Source: an uncultured Clostridia bacterium
GTDB taxonomy: Bacteria; Bacillota; Clostridia; Oscillospirales; Acutalibacteraceae
Reading direction: 5' to 3'
Assembly (NCBI GenBank): GCA_947168785.1
Contig: CAMVNL010000040.1
Span: 1 to 10,596 of the forward strand
Length of the DNA stretch: 10,596 nt
Shown here: one piece after another, positions 1 to 6,121 of the stretch
How positions within the stretch are numbered: position 1 is the stretch's first letter
How the letters are laid out: every line of letters starts with the position of its first letter
Notes under the pieces: generated by a model
Seen by the model: only the letters and a program-made list of their open reading frames with translations
The model's database searches: none
Told to the model about the DNA's origin: nothing
Position numbers and translations under genes: made by a program

Positions 1-189
1 TTCACCATCCTTTTCCATGACGAAATCCAGCTCGGGGAGAAATGCGGGGTCGTCCCGCAGAACGTGCAGCACGTAGTGCTCCAGGCAACCGGGGCGGTAG
101 ACGTTCCAGAAGCTCTCCCGGACCAGTTCTTCCACCGCGCGGCGGTCTTTTTTTGTTTCCAAACGGATCAGACAGTCTTTATCATTCAT
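1..189 (-). CDS. GNAT family N-acetyltransferase, N-terminal part (runs off window)
   Basis: Only the first 63 residues are present; the gene continues past base 1. The product begins MNDKDCLIRLETKKDRRAVE and continues through SFWNVYRPGCLEHYVLH and a PELDFVME segment. I recognise this as the opening of a GNAT acetyltransferase group that carries the FWNVYRPGC/EHYVLH signature. GNAT enzymes transfer an acetyl group from acetyl-CoA to an amine; the substrate of this subgroup is not known to me. The acetyl-CoA-binding motif would lie in the missing part. The start is fixed by GGAGG at 201-197 (minus), 7 bases before the ATG. An upstream reading frame ends in TAA that overlaps this ATG by one base. 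The gene has its own promoter about 170 bases upstream and a structured leader. Family call is fairly sure; specific function unknown. Confidence 0.8.
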   Translation of the reverse strand, partial: MNDKDCLIRLETKKDRRAVEELVRESFWNVYRPGCLEHYVLHVLRDDPAFLPELDFVMEKDGE

Positions 190-356
190 TATTTTTCCTC
201 CTGAATATTTGTGACTGACAAATGCGTTTCCGCGGGAGGTTTCGCGTCGGCGGATAACCTCCCGGTTATGCGGCCGACTCCGATTTGCTGTACTTCTTCA
301 AAAAGCACGCTCCTGTATGTTTTTTTTGACAGCAGGCATATACGTCCTTCTGACAT
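189..356 (-). other. Possible leader ORF (55 codons) overlapping the acetyltransferase start; weak
   Basis: An in-frame ORF begins with ATG at 356-354 and ends in TAA whose last base is the A of the acetyltransferase ATG (TAATG overlap). Its ATG falls almost exactly where transcription from the 361-389 promoter should begin, so it would be translated leaderless or nearly so. It has no visible ribosome binding site. The predicted peptide starts MSEGRICLLSKKTY and matches nothing I know. It covers the hairpin region 234-278, so its translation would affect folding. It could equally be a chance ORF; I lean towards chance. Confidence 0.2.
234..278 (-). promoter_or_regulatory. Leader with two mutually exclusive hairpins upstream of the acetyltransferase gene
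   Basis: Read on the minus strand, fold 1 is a two-part stem. GTCGGC (278-273) pairs with GCCGAC (251-246), and ATAACC (269-264) pairs with GGTTAT (259-254) around a GGGA loop. Fold 2 pairs GGGAGGTT (263-256) with AACCTCCC (241-234), 8 perfect pairs. Both folds use bases 254-263, so they cannot coexist. The CCTCC inside 241-234 is also complementary to the GGAGG ribosome binding site at 201-197. In fold 1 that CCTCC is free to mask the site; in fold 2 it is locked away. The pairings are seen directly; the regulatory role is inferred. It matches no riboswitch class that I know. Confidence 0.4.
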
Positions 357-360
357 ATTT

Positions 361-389
361 ATTATAATATAATATCGCCGGTTTGACAA
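361..389 (-). promoter_or_regulatory. Sigma-A-type promoter for the acetyltransferase gene
   Basis: On the minus strand TTGTCA (389-384) is the -35 box and TATAAT (366-361) the -10 box, with exactly 17 bases between. One mismatch to the consensus in total. Transcription should begin near 354, giving a leader of about 165 bases before the acetyltransferase ATG at 189. Confidence 0.7.
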
Positions 390-467
390 GAGAAAGATAG
401 ATTGACCTGTTTTCTGCCCGCCGGAAGCAGGCGGACCCGAACCGACATATGTGATTTTATGATTGAT

Positions 468-496
468 TTCACAGAAAAAATAGGATATAGTATAAT
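468..496 (+). promoter_or_regulatory. Sigma-A-type promoter for the helicase loader - glycosidase operon
   Basis: TTCACA (468-473) and TATAAT (491-496) are 17 bases apart, one mismatch in total to the consensus. Transcription should begin near 503, inside the first arm of the inverted-repeat element at 501-676. The transcript would carry a leader of about 218 bases. It diverges from the acetyltransferase promoter at 361-389. The bases between the two promoters (390-467) show nothing else I can name. Confidence 0.65.
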
Positions 497-500
497 CATA

Positions 501-676
501 ATATTACTTCGGCAATTAAATAATTTGAATGATAAACGACGGCTTTATGATTGCCGAAGTAATATTTCGCCATGTTTTTTGCCGTAAAACGGCAAAAAAC
601 GGCGTTATGATCGTTTTATTAATGCGGCAGCACAACCTTTCTTATTTCCAACTATTTAATTGCCGCATTAATAAAA
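501..676. repeat. Nested four-arm inverted-repeat element (MITE-like) in the helicase loader 5' leader
   Basis: There are four related arms. Bases 501-516 and 550-565 are perfect 16-bp reverse complements with a 33-base loop. Bases 614-629 and 661-676 are another perfect 16-bp pair with a 31-base loop. Between them 574-585 and 589-600 form a 12-bp hairpin with an AAA loop. The outer ends also match each other: 502-522 is the reverse complement of 653-673 at 19 of 21 positions, and TA stands at both outer edges. GGCTTTATGATTG (541-553) and GGCGTTATGATCG (601-613) are near-identical direct copies. This looks like a small non-autonomous mobile element with TA target sites, or a duplicated structured leader. 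No transposase is in view. Confidence 0.6.
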
Positions 677-720
677 GTCGGAATCCGTTGAAAAAACCAT
701 GCGGAAAAGGAGAAACTCTG

Positions 721-1713
721 ATGGCATATAACCGAGAAATCTATGAAAAGGCCCAGCAGATGATCGACGCAAGGCGTGAAAAAGCGGAGCAGAACGCCGA
801 GGCCAGGGCGCGGCTGTTCGACTCGCTGGAACCGGAATACGGCAAGCTGCGGCAGGAGATGATCCAGTCCGTCAAAGAGGCGATCAAATCCATCGACATG
901 AACCCGGAGGAGGCCGCCGCCTTTTTACAGCAGCAGAAGATCCGCAATCTGACCGCCCAGCAGCAGATCAAGGCGCTGCTGCAAAAGCACGACCTGCCGG
1001 AGGACTATCTGGAGGTGAAATACGCCTGCCCGGTCTGCCATGACACGGGCATTGACGGCAACCGTCTGTGCGAATGCCATCTGGAAATTCTGAAAAAGCT
1101 CGCCTATGACGAGGCCGGCAGCAAATCGCCGCTGAAATTCTGCCGCTTCGGCGACTTCCGGCTGGATTATTACAGCGACAAGGTCAACCCCGATTACGGC
1201 TGTTCCCCCCGTCAGCGGATGAGCGAGATCCTTGACTACTGCAAAAGCTACGCCGCCACCTTCGACACCGATTCCCCCAGCCTGCTGTTCTTCGGCGAAA
1301 CGGGCTTGGGAAAGACCCACCTGTCCCTGAGCATCGCCGGGGAGGTCATCAACGCCGGTTACAGCGTGATCTACAACTCCGCCCAGAATATTTTCAACGA
1401 ATTGCAGAAGGAACGCTTCGGCAAGGGCGATTCCGACGGCCGTTTTGAGCCCATGGTGCTGGAATGCGATTTGCTGGTGATCGACGACCTGGGGGCGGAA
1501 TTTTCCACCCAGTTCACCAATGCGGCGCTGTATAACATCATCAACACCCGCATCAACAGCGGCCTGCCGACGGTCATCAACACCAACCTGAATATGAAGG
1601 AGATCGAGGAGCGCTACACCCGCCGCATCGCCAGCCGCCTGATCGGCGAATACGCCGTGCTGAACTTCATCGGCGACGACGTGCGGCAGATCAGAAGCGA
1701 AAACAACGGCTGA
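721..1713 (+). CDS. DnaC/DnaI-type AAA+ ATP-binding protein, probable replicative helicase loader
   Basis: The 330-residue product is a AAA+ ATPase of the DnaC/DnaI/IstB group, which places the replicative helicase on DNA melted at the origin. A charged, helical N-terminal part (about 1-100) precedes a four-cysteine cluster (C103, C106, C117, C119), which likely binds zinc. The ATPase core follows: Walker A GETGLGKT (192-199, K198), Walker B LLVIDDLG (D255, D256), a sensor-1-like TVINTNL (284-290) and TRRIASRL (to 307), with R306 the likely arginine finger. The frame is open upstream to 529, but AAAAGGAGA at 705-713 and the family-like MAYNREIYEKA start support 721. The gene heads an operon with the glycosidase 19 bp downstream. 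It lies 4.4 kb from dnaA, which fits a replication role. IstB proteins share the fold, but no transposase partner is present and the zinc cluster favours a loader. Confidence 0.82.
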   Translation: MAYNREIYEKAQQMIDARREKAEQNAEARARLFDSLEPEYGKLRQEMIQSVKEAIKSIDMNPEEAAAFLQQQKIRNLTAQQQIKALLQKHDLPEDYLEVKYACPVCHDTGIDGNRLCECHLEILKKLAYDEAGSKSPLKFCRFGDFRLDYYSDKVNPDYGCSPRQRMSEILDYCKSYAATFDTDSPSLLFFGETGLGKTHLSLSIAGEVINAGYSVIYNSAQNIFNELQKERFGKGDSDGRFEPMVLECDLLVIDDLGAEFSTQFTNAALYNIINTRINSGLPTVINTNLNMKEIEERYTRRIASRLIGEYAVLNFIGDDVRQIRSENNG

Positions 1714-1732
1714 CGGAAAAGGAGATAAAAAA

Positions 1733-3061
1733 ATGTACGAGATAAAGGTTTTCCCTGACAAAGCCCTCGGGCCCATCCGCGACCTGCACGGCGTGGGCGG
1801 CGGACCGGTGACGAATCATTTCGTCTACGACGCCACGGAGGATTTCCGCGTGGCGGGGATCCCCTTCTGCCGCACCCACGATATAGAATACCCCTTCGGA
1901 TTGGGAGAATTCGTGGATACCCACTGTATTTTCAAGGATTTTAACAAGGACGAAAACGACCCGGCCAGCTATAACTTCACCTTTACCGACGAATATCTCA
2001 AGGCGATCCGCAATGCCGGGGCGCAGACCTTCTACCGCCTCGGCTCCACCATTGAGCACCAGCCTATCAAGCTGTACGTGAACCCGCCGGAGGATTACGC
2101 CAAATGGGGCCGGATCTGCGCGCACATCATTTCGCACTACAACGACGGCTGGGCGGACGGCTTTCGTATGGGCATTGAATATTGGGAGTTCTGGAACGAG
2201 CCGGACATCGTACCCATGTGCTGGACGGGCACGCCGGAGCAGTTCATTGAATTCTACGCCGCCGCGGCCCCCGTCATCAAGCAGGCTCACCCGGAGGTGA
2301 AGGTGGGCGGCTGCGCGTTCGCCATGCCCCAGGGCGGACTGGCGGAACAATGGCTGGCCGCCGTCCGGGACAGGAACCTGCCCATGGATTTCTTTTCGTG
2401 GCACTTCTATCCCTCCTCGCCCCGGCAGGTGGCGGAGCTGTCTGCCGAGGTGGACGCGCTGCTGGAAAAATACGGCTTCGGGGACGTGGAAAGCATCTAC
2501 GACGAGTGGAATTACGTGTGCAGCTGGTCGGAAAATCTGCAGCGGTGCTACGACCTGCACAATGAGCCCTTTGAGTGCGCCTTTATGGCGGCTGTCATGT
2601 CTGTGCTGCAGGAAAGCCGGGTCTCCAAGGCGATGTATTACGACGCCCAGATGGTGATGAACGGCTCATGGAACGGCGTGTTCGGCCCCGCGGAAGAAAA
2701 CGCCCACGCGGCGTCCAAAAGGCCCGTCCGCAGGCCCGGCTATTACGCCCTTTACGACTGGAACCAGTTGAAACAGATGGGGACGCAGGTCAAAGCGGAG
2801 ACCGACTGCCCGGACCTCTACGCCACCGCCGCCATTGACGGGGAAGGAACCGTCGCCGTGCTGGTATCCTATTTCAACGACGACGCGAAATGGAACCAGG
2901 CCCCTCCGCCGGACGCGGAGATCCGGTTTGAGATTCCCGGCGTGAAGGACAGGATCGCTTTTGTCGTGGACGACGAGCGGACCAGCGATCCCGTACAACT
3001 GAAGGACGACGTTCTCCGCATGAAGGGCAATACCTGCGCACTGGTCTTTTTCCGCAGGTAA
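1733..3061 (+). CDS. Intracellular GH39-like (clan GH-A) glycoside hydrolase, possible beta-xylosidase
   Basis: The 442-residue product resembles glycoside hydrolase family 39, TIM-barrel enzymes that cut beta-linked sugars with retention of configuration; beta-xylosidase is the best-known activity. Seen here: an early HGVGGGP segment (19-25), CRTHD (46-50), the acid/base motif WEFWNEPD with E156, and a downstream YDEWNY motif with E258 as the likely nucleophile. The two glutamates are 102 residues apart, usual for clan GH-A. The C-terminal 90 or so residues look like the beta-sandwich that follows the barrel. No signal peptide is present, so the substrate is probably a short imported oligosaccharide. 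The start has AAAAGGAGA at 1717-1725. It is co-transcribed with the helicase loader, an odd pairing, and is about 50-60 residues shorter than typical XynB. Family is fairly sure; substrate unknown. Confidence 0.75.
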   Translation: MYEIKVFPDKALGPIRDLHGVGGGPVTNHFVYDATEDFRVAGIPFCRTHDIEYPFGLGEFVDTHCIFKDFNKDENDPASYNFTFTDEYLKAIRNAGAQTFYRLGSTIEHQPIKLYVNPPEDYAKWGRICAHIISHYNDGWADGFRMGIEYWEFWNEPDIVPMCWTGTPEQFIEFYAAAAPVIKQAHPEVKVGGCAFAMPQGGLAEQWLAAVRDRNLPMDFFSWHFYPSSPRQVAELSAEVDALLEKYGFGDVESIYDEWNYVCSWSENLQRCYDLHNEPFECAFMAAVMSVLQESRVSKAMYYDAQMVMNGSWNGVFGPAEENAHAASKRPVRRPGYYALYDWNQLKQMGTQVKAETDCPDLYATAAIDGEGTVAVLVSYFNDDAKWNQAPPPDAEIRFEIPGVKDRIAFVVDDERTSDPVQLKDDVLRMKGNTCALVFFRR

Positions 3062-3081
3062 ATCACGGATGATCCTATTTA

Positions 3082-3113
3082 AAAAACCGACGAGGTCAAC
3101 CCCGCCGGTTTTT
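3082..3113. terminator. Bidirectional rho-independent terminator between convergent operons
   Basis: A 15-base arm (3082-3096) faces a 15-base arm (3099-3113) at 13 of 15 positions. The stem is A-rich on one side and T-rich on the other. It sits 20 bases after the glycosidase stop codon. In the plus transcript the two mismatches are A-C. In the minus transcript they become G-U pairs, so all 15 positions pair and a T6 run follows. It therefore serves the glycosidase operon and should work even better for hom-lysC arriving from the other side. Confidence 0.8.
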
Positions 3114-3207
3114 CATTTTGTTTTATGCTTCTGATTAAAAATAAAAAAAAGGTTCTTCACGGATAATTGTGGGGTAGCAGCAAGCAGGAATTTGTCGATT
3201 TAAAATC

Positions 3208-3389
3208 GTAGCACGCTGCCTCAGCAGCGTTGCAACGCAGTTCCGATTAACGGCGCGTGGCGCCGTGCTACGTGATGTAACATTTGCGCAGAAAACGCAG
3301 CTGAGGCTGCGTGCTACGGGGTGGCCCCATATCTCTCCGCTCTCCGAACTCCGCTCTCCGCTCTGAAACGGCGCAAGGCGCCGTGCTAC
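3208..3389. repeat. Cluster of four REP-like hairpins with GTAGC foot
   Basis: Four small hairpins share a pattern: a GTAGC foot, a perfect 7-bp stem and a 3-4 base loop. Copy 1 (3208-3230) reads in the plus direction: GTAGC, stem ACGCTGC/GCAGCGT, loop CTCA. Copies 2 (3250-3271), 3 (3295-3317) and 4 (3368-3389) read on the minus strand, ending in GCTAC on the plus. Copies 2 and 4 share the stem ACGGCGC; copy 3 has ACGCAGC. Copies 1 and 3 differ by a compensated base-pair change and keep the same loop. Opposed pairs resemble REPINs. The GTAG foot is the known hallmark of REP sequences moved by RAYT transposases. The cluster lies in the 3' untranslated part of hom-lysC; copy 4 ends 3 bases from the lysC stop. 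The rest of 3062-3391 holds the terminator, the GC-rich repeat at 3333-3364, and otherwise nothing I can name. Confidence 0.7.
3333..3364 (-). repeat. GC-rich 21-bp-type tandem repeat, copy A
   Basis: On the minus strand this 32-base stretch is an exact match to 10490-10521 at the end of recF. It is built from GGAGAGCGGAGTTC-like units with a 21-bp period. It lies between REP-like hairpins 3 and 4. Confidence 0.75.
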
Positions 3390-3391
3390 AA

Positions 3392-4600
3392 TCAATACAT
3401 CCTGAACTGCGCGTGGATGGCGGCGACGGCTTTGTCGGCGTCGTCTTTTTTGACGATGACGGAGAACCGCAGCTCGGAGGAGGTGATCATGATGATATTG
3501 ATATCGCTCTTGGAAAGGGCCTCAAAAATGGCGATGCCTACGCCGGGGTGTGATTCCATGCCTACGCCCACAACGGAGATTTTTGCCACGTTTTTATCGC
3601 AAAGAACGTTATTTTCATCGTAGTTGCCGGATTTTTTCAGCACTTCGGCGGCCTCGTCCGCATCGTCGCCGGAGACGCAGAAGGACACGTCCACGTTGCC
3701 GTTCTTGCCGGTGGACTGGGTGATGATATCCGCCTGGATGTCGTGCTTGTTGAGAATATCGAAAATCCCGTAGGCGCCGCCGGGGGCGTCGTTCAGCTCA
3801 CAGACCGACAGCCGCGCTACGTTGCTCATTTTTGTCACGCCGCTGATCAGCATTTTTTCCATCTTTGCGTCCTCCTTTACGAACGTACCGGGCCTTTCGC
3901 TGTGAAAAGCCGATTTGACCTCGATCACCACGCCGTATTTTTTCGCCAGCTCCACCGCCCGGGGGTTGAGTACCTTCACCCCGAGGAAGGACAGCTCCTG
4001 CATGCAGTCGTAGTCGATCTCCGGCAGCTTGACGGCCTCGGGAACGGTCAGCGGGTCGGCGGTGTAGATGCCGTCGATCTTGGAGTAGATCTGGCATTTT
4101 TCAGCGTTGAGCGCCGCCGCCAGCGACACGGCGGTGGTATCGGACCCGCCGCGGCCAAGGGTGGTCATGTTGTTCTTTCTGTCCACCCCCTGAAAACCGG
4201 CCACCAGCACGATTTTCTTCTTTGACAGCTCCTTTTTGATCCGGTCCGGGTCAATATCCCGGATGCGGGCGTGGCCGAAGACGGAGTTGGTAATGATGCC
4301 CGCCTGCCAGCCCAGCAGCGTGACGCAGGGAAAGCCCAGCTCGCTGACCGCCATAGCCAGCAGCGAGACTGCCAGCTGCTCGCCGGCGCTCATCAGCACG
4401 TCCAACTCCCGCTTGGGCGGTTTTTCGCTGATCTCCCGGGCGACACTGATCAGCTTATCGGTGGTATCCCCCTGGGCGGAGACCACCGCCACCACGCCGT
4501 TTCCCTTTTCATATTCGCCGGTGATGATCTTCGCGGCGTTTTTGAGGGCCTGGGCGTCGACGATGCAGCTTCCGCCGAATTTTTGTACGATCACACCCAT
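3392..4600 (-). CDS. lysC: Aspartate kinase with two C-terminal ACT domains
   Basis: Aspartokinase phosphorylates L-aspartate with ATP, the first step towards lysine, threonine, methionine and diaminopimelate. The 402-residue product opens MGVIVQKFGGSC (KFGGS at 7-11, the catalytic lysine motif, with Cys12 where Ser or Thr is more usual). It has VAGFQGVD (133-140), GRGGSDTTAV (149-158) for nucleotide and aspartate binding, and SKIDGIYTADP (173-183). Two ACT domains end the protein, about 262-330 and 338-400; such domains normally bind lysine or threonine for feedback inhibition. The ATG at 4600 lies one base after the hom stop, so translation is probably coupled. A TTG start 33 bases upstream inside hom is possible but lacks homology. 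The symbol follows the common name; which isozyme it is (lysC, dapG or thrA-type) cannot be told here. Confidence 0.92.
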   Translation of the reverse strand: MGVIVQKFGGSCIVDAQALKNAAKIITGEYEKGNGVVAVVSAQGDTTDKLISVAREISEKPPKRELDVLMSAGEQLAVSLLAMAVSELGFPCVTLLGWQAGIITNSVFGHARIRDIDPDRIKKELSKKKIVLVAGFQGVDRKNNMTTLGRGGSDTTAVSLAAALNAEKCQIYSKIDGIYTADPLTVPEAVKLPEIDYDCMQELSFLGVKVLNPRAVELAKKYGVVIEVKSAFHSERPGTFVKEDAKMEKMLISGVTKMSNVARLSVCELNDAPGGAYGIFDILNKHDIQADIITQSTGKNGNVDVSFCVSGDDADEAAEVLKKSGNYDENNVLCDKNVAKISVVGVGMESHPGVGIAIFEALSKSDINIIMITSSELRFSVIVKKDDADKAVAAIHAQFRMY

Positions 4601-4601
4601 A

Positions 4602-5831
4602 TCACAGCACCCGGATAATGGAGGCGGAGGCAAAATCGCGGACGCCTGCCACCGCTTCGTAAAGGTCCTTTTCCTTGCCCTTGCCGGTGATGAAGGCCAG
4701 CTCGTTGGCGGGGGAATTATCCCGGCTCAGGAAGCGGACGGAATCGAAGGTCTCACGGATCTCCCGGGCGGCGGTTTCCATGTGCTTTGCATAACCTCTC
4801 ACGTAGAGGGAGGTAATATTTTCGCCCCTGCCGCAGAGAAGGCCGTCCCGGTGGGGCGCGAAATAGTAATGGTTCTGATTTTTTTTCAGGCGGATGCACT
4901 CCAGCACGTCGCTGATAACGGCGCTGGCCGTGGCCTCTTTTCCCGCGCCGGGACCGTAGAGGAACACCTCGCCCACGCTGTCGCCCCTCAGCGCCACCCC
5001 GTTATTCACGCCGGAAACGTTGGCGATCATGGTGCTTCTGCTGACGAAAGCGGGGCTGACGGCGGCGTAGACCTTTCCATCCGGCAGTTTTTCCGCCTTG
5101 CAGATCAGCTTGATCTCCGCCCCCGCGTCGGAGGCGTAGGAGGCGTCCTCCAGCGTGATCCGGGAGATGCCCTCGGTGGGGATCTCCTCCGGCCGCACGT
5201 GGGTGCCCAGCACGATGGAAGCGAGGATCGCCGTCTTGCGGCAGGCGTCAAGCCCCTCCACGTCCGCCGTGGGATCCTTCTCGGCATAGCCCAGCTCCTG
5301 CGCCAGCTTCAGCGCCGAATCAAAAGACATTTTTTCCTTGATCATCTTCGTCAGAATAAAATTGGTTGTGCCGTTCATGATGCCGTCAAAGCCCGTCAGA
5401 CGGTTGGCGCCGAGATCCGTGAACATGGTGCGGATCACCGGGATACCGCCGCAGACGGCGGCTTCAAAGGCAAAGGAGACGTCGTTGGCGCGGGCGGCCT
5501 CAAACAGGTCGTCCGCCTTGAGGGCCACCATCTCCTTGTTGGAGGTGACCACGCTCTTGCCCGCGTTCAGGCACTTCATGCAGAAGGTGAAGGCCGGCTC
5601 GACGCCGCCCATGGTCTCCACCACGACGCCCACTTCCGGATCCTCTAAAATCCGGTCAATCTCCTTGACCACCTTACTTCCGTAAGGCCTGTCGGACAGA
5701 TCGCGGATATCCAGAATATATTTCAGCTCCACCGCCTCGCCGCATTTCGCGGAGAGCAGCTCGCCCTTGCCTTCCAAAATTTCCACTGCGCCGGAACCGA
5801 CGGTCCCGCAGCCCATTACCGCAACTTTCAT
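4602..5831 (-). CDS. hom: Homoserine dehydrogenase with C-terminal ACT domain
   Basis: It reduces aspartate semialdehyde to homoserine with NAD(P)H, the branch point to threonine and methionine. The 409-residue product has the Rossmann loop GCGTVGSG (7-14), VVTSNKE with K99, the GIMNGTTNFIL substrate motif (150-160), and the DPTADVEGLDACRK block (186-199). In that block E184, D190, D195 and K199 line up at the same spacing as E208, D214, D219 and K223 of the yeast enzyme, K199 being the catalytic lysine. The last 80 or so residues (from about 322, YYFAPHR) form an ACT domain for feedback control. The ATG at 5831 follows GAGAGG at 5846-5841; a TTG 27 bases upstream adds a non-family MGRHERKTN and is rejected. 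It is the first gene of the hom-lysC operon. Confidence 0.94.
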   Translation of the reverse strand: MKVAVMGCGTVGSGAVEILEGKGELLSAKCGEAVELKYILDIRDLSDRPYGSKVVKEIDRILEDPEVGVVVETMGGVEPAFTFCMKCLNAGKSVVTSNKEMVALKADDLFEAARANDVSFAFEAAVCGGIPVIRTMFTDLGANRLTGFDGIMNGTTNFILTKMIKEKMSFDSALKLAQELGYAEKDPTADVEGLDACRKTAILASIVLGTHVRPEEIPTEGISRITLEDASYASDAGAEIKLICKAEKLPDGKVYAAVSPAFVSRSTMIANVSGVNNGVALRGDSVGEVFLYGPGAGKEATASAVISDVLECIRLKKNQNHYYFAPHRDGLLCGRGENITSLYVRGYAKHMETAAREIRETFDSVRFLSRDNSPANELAFITGKGKEKDLYEAVAGVRDFASASIIRVL

Positions 5832-5869
5832 GTTCGTTTTCCTCTCATGTCTTCCCAAAGATATCTTCT

Positions 5870-5898
5870 ATTTTACATAGAAACGAAGGGAATGTAAA
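5870..5898 (-). promoter_or_regulatory. Promoter of hom-lysC, overlapped by a 7-bp dyad
   Basis: On the minus strand TTTACA (5898-5893) and TAAAAT (5875-5870) are 17 bases apart. Transcription should begin near 5863, leaving a leader of only about 30 bases before hom. That is too short for a T-box or lysine riboswitch. TTTACAT (5872-5878) and ATGTAAA (5892-5898) form an inverted repeat that covers both promoter boxes, a plausible repressor site or a coincidence of the box sequences. Confidence 0.55.
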
Positions 5899-6000
5899 GT
5901 TTTTTCTTATTTCTTTCAAAAAAAATGGAAAATGCTGCATGAAAATACAAAAAGGAGGCAGCGCCGCACTGCGGTCTTTTACAGTAAATAAAGATAAAGT

Positions 6001-6060
6001 TAATATATATCTATATATATTTATAAATATATAATTATTAAAAATATTAAAAACATATTG
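6001..6060. other. Extreme AT block between hom and dnaA
   Basis: 57 of 60 bases are A or T. It lies directly upstream of the dnaA -35 box. It may act as an UP-element for dnaA or as an easily melted second part of a split origin. No good DnaA box flanks it; the best is a 7-of-9 match, TTATCCAAT, on the minus strand at 6097-6089 next to the dnaA transcription start. A small imperfect hairpin (5959-5973) lies between it and the hom promoter; I see no clear role for it. Confidence 0.5.
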
Positions 6061-6086
6061 AAAAATGATATTCATTATGCTATAAT
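6058..6086 (+). promoter_or_regulatory. Strong promoter of dnaA
   Basis: TTGAAA (6058-6063), a 17-base spacer, and TATAAT (6081-6086) preceded by TGC, an extended -10. Transcription should begin near 6093. GAGGAG at 6109-6114 is the ribosome binding site for the ATG at 6122. A weak DnaA box (6097-6089, minus) at the start site could allow autoregulation. Confidence 0.75.
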
Positions 6087-6121
6087 TGATTGGATAAAAA
6101 GCGGAATTGAGGAGAAACGGT

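Noticed and set aside
402..587. A 61-codon plus-strand reading frame upstream of the helicase loader
   Set aside because: It runs across the promoter at 468-496 and into the inverted repeats, has no ribosome binding site, and its peptide looks random.
529..720. A 64-codon N-terminal extension of the helicase loader
   Set aside because: It is the translation of the inverted-repeat element; the ribosome binding site and family-like start are at 705-721.
925..1776. Long minus-strand reading frame opposite the helicase loader
   Set aside because: Antisense shadow of a GC-rich gene with recognisable motifs on the plus strand; no ribosome binding site and no family resemblance. The same holds for 1691-2560 (minus), 6080-7483 (minus) and 9391-10179 (minus).
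4601..4633. TTG start giving lysC an extra 11 residues (MPPPPLSGCCD)
   Set aside because: It lies inside the end of hom, and family members begin right at the KFGGS strand.
4236..5648. A 470-codon plus-strand frame across lysC and hom
   Set aside because: It is opposite two confidently identified enzymes and shows no domain of its own.
5832..5863. Lysine riboswitch or T-box for hom-lysC
   Set aside because: The predicted leader is about 30 bases, far too short, and no such fold is visible upstream.
5959..5973. Possible terminator: small hairpin with a T run on the minus-strand side
   Set aside because: The stem is only about 6 pairs with a wobble, and no minus-strand gene lies upstream that would need it.
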